From the NCBI GenBank assembly GCA_002371295.1, contig DFGZ01000203.1, positions 1 to 6,554 on the forward strand: a stretch of DNA of 6,554 nucleotides, read 5' to 3'. A model generated the notes under the pieces. That model made no database searches, was not told where the DNA came from, and saw nothing but the letters and a program-made list of their open reading frames with translations. The DNA comes from Oribacterium sp. UBA3737. GTDB lineage: Bacteria > Bacillota_A > Clostridia > Lachnospirales > Lachnospiraceae. Within the stretch, counting starts at the first letter, position 1; each line of letters begins with the position of its first letter. The translations under genes and the position numbers were made by a program. Shown in pieces: positions 6,531-6,554 of the stretch.

Positions 6531-6546
6531 AGTTGTTTAAACAAGT
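6531..6546. promoter_or_regulatory. Operator O3 (TreR-type palindrome) upstream of the promoter
   Basis: AGTTGTTTAAACAAGT is the third copy, again a 16-bp palindrome with one mismatched pair (G6532 and G6545). Its centre is 32 bases from O2, and O2 is 35 from O1, about three helical turns each. It lies near -57 relative to the predicted start, where it could support cooperative binding or serve a divergent gene beyond the right edge. Confidence 0.8.
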
Positions 6547-6554
6547 TTTTCTGA

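Overview
The window looks like a chromosomal segment from a low- to mid-GC Bacillota bacterium, probably a clostridial one such as Lachnospiraceae. This is inferred from strong GGAGG-type ribosome binding sites, short AT-rich intergenic gaps with intrinsic terminators, a trehalose PTS operon, and a clostridial-style L,D-transpeptidase. No mobile element, rRNA, tRNA or CRISPR array is visible. No gap between genes exceeds 300 bases.

Layout. (1) The left edge (1-717, +) is the C-terminal part of a YkuD-type L,D-transpeptidase. It ends at a bidirectional terminator (731-766) shared with the converging operon. (2) A three-gene minus-strand operon (2999 down to 772) encodes a four-helix membrane protein of unknown family, a 373-residue protein that I place in the uncharacterised DUF6765-like group and that carries an HxxxDxxxH metal-site-like motif, and a six-helix DUF308/HdeD-like membrane protein. 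It has its own candidate promoter (TATAAT at 3076-3081). A 17-bp perfect hairpin terminator (3131-3172) separates it from the genes upstream. (3) The right half is a minus-strand trehalose utilisation operon: treB (PTS EIIBC, 5006-6442), then treC (trehalose-6-phosphate hydrolase, 3189-4823). They are separated by a 182-base untranslated spacer with unusual base-pairing potential. At the right edge lies a near-consensus sigma-A promoter (TTGACA, 17 bases, TATAAA) with three palindromic copies of a CTTGTTTAAACAAG-type operator, as expected for a TreR (GntR/HutC family) repressor whose gene is not in the window.

How it works together. TreB imports trehalose and phosphorylates it to trehalose-6-phosphate. 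It has no EIIA domain, so it must borrow an EIIA (glucose type) from elsewhere. TreC hydrolyses the product to glucose and glucose-6-phosphate for glycolysis. The three-gene operon is unrelated in function as far as can be seen; its genes are probably translationally coupled but their role is unknown. I see no clearly new biological system. The best leads are the treB-treC spacer, the triple operator, and the uncharacterised membrane/hydrolase-like operon.
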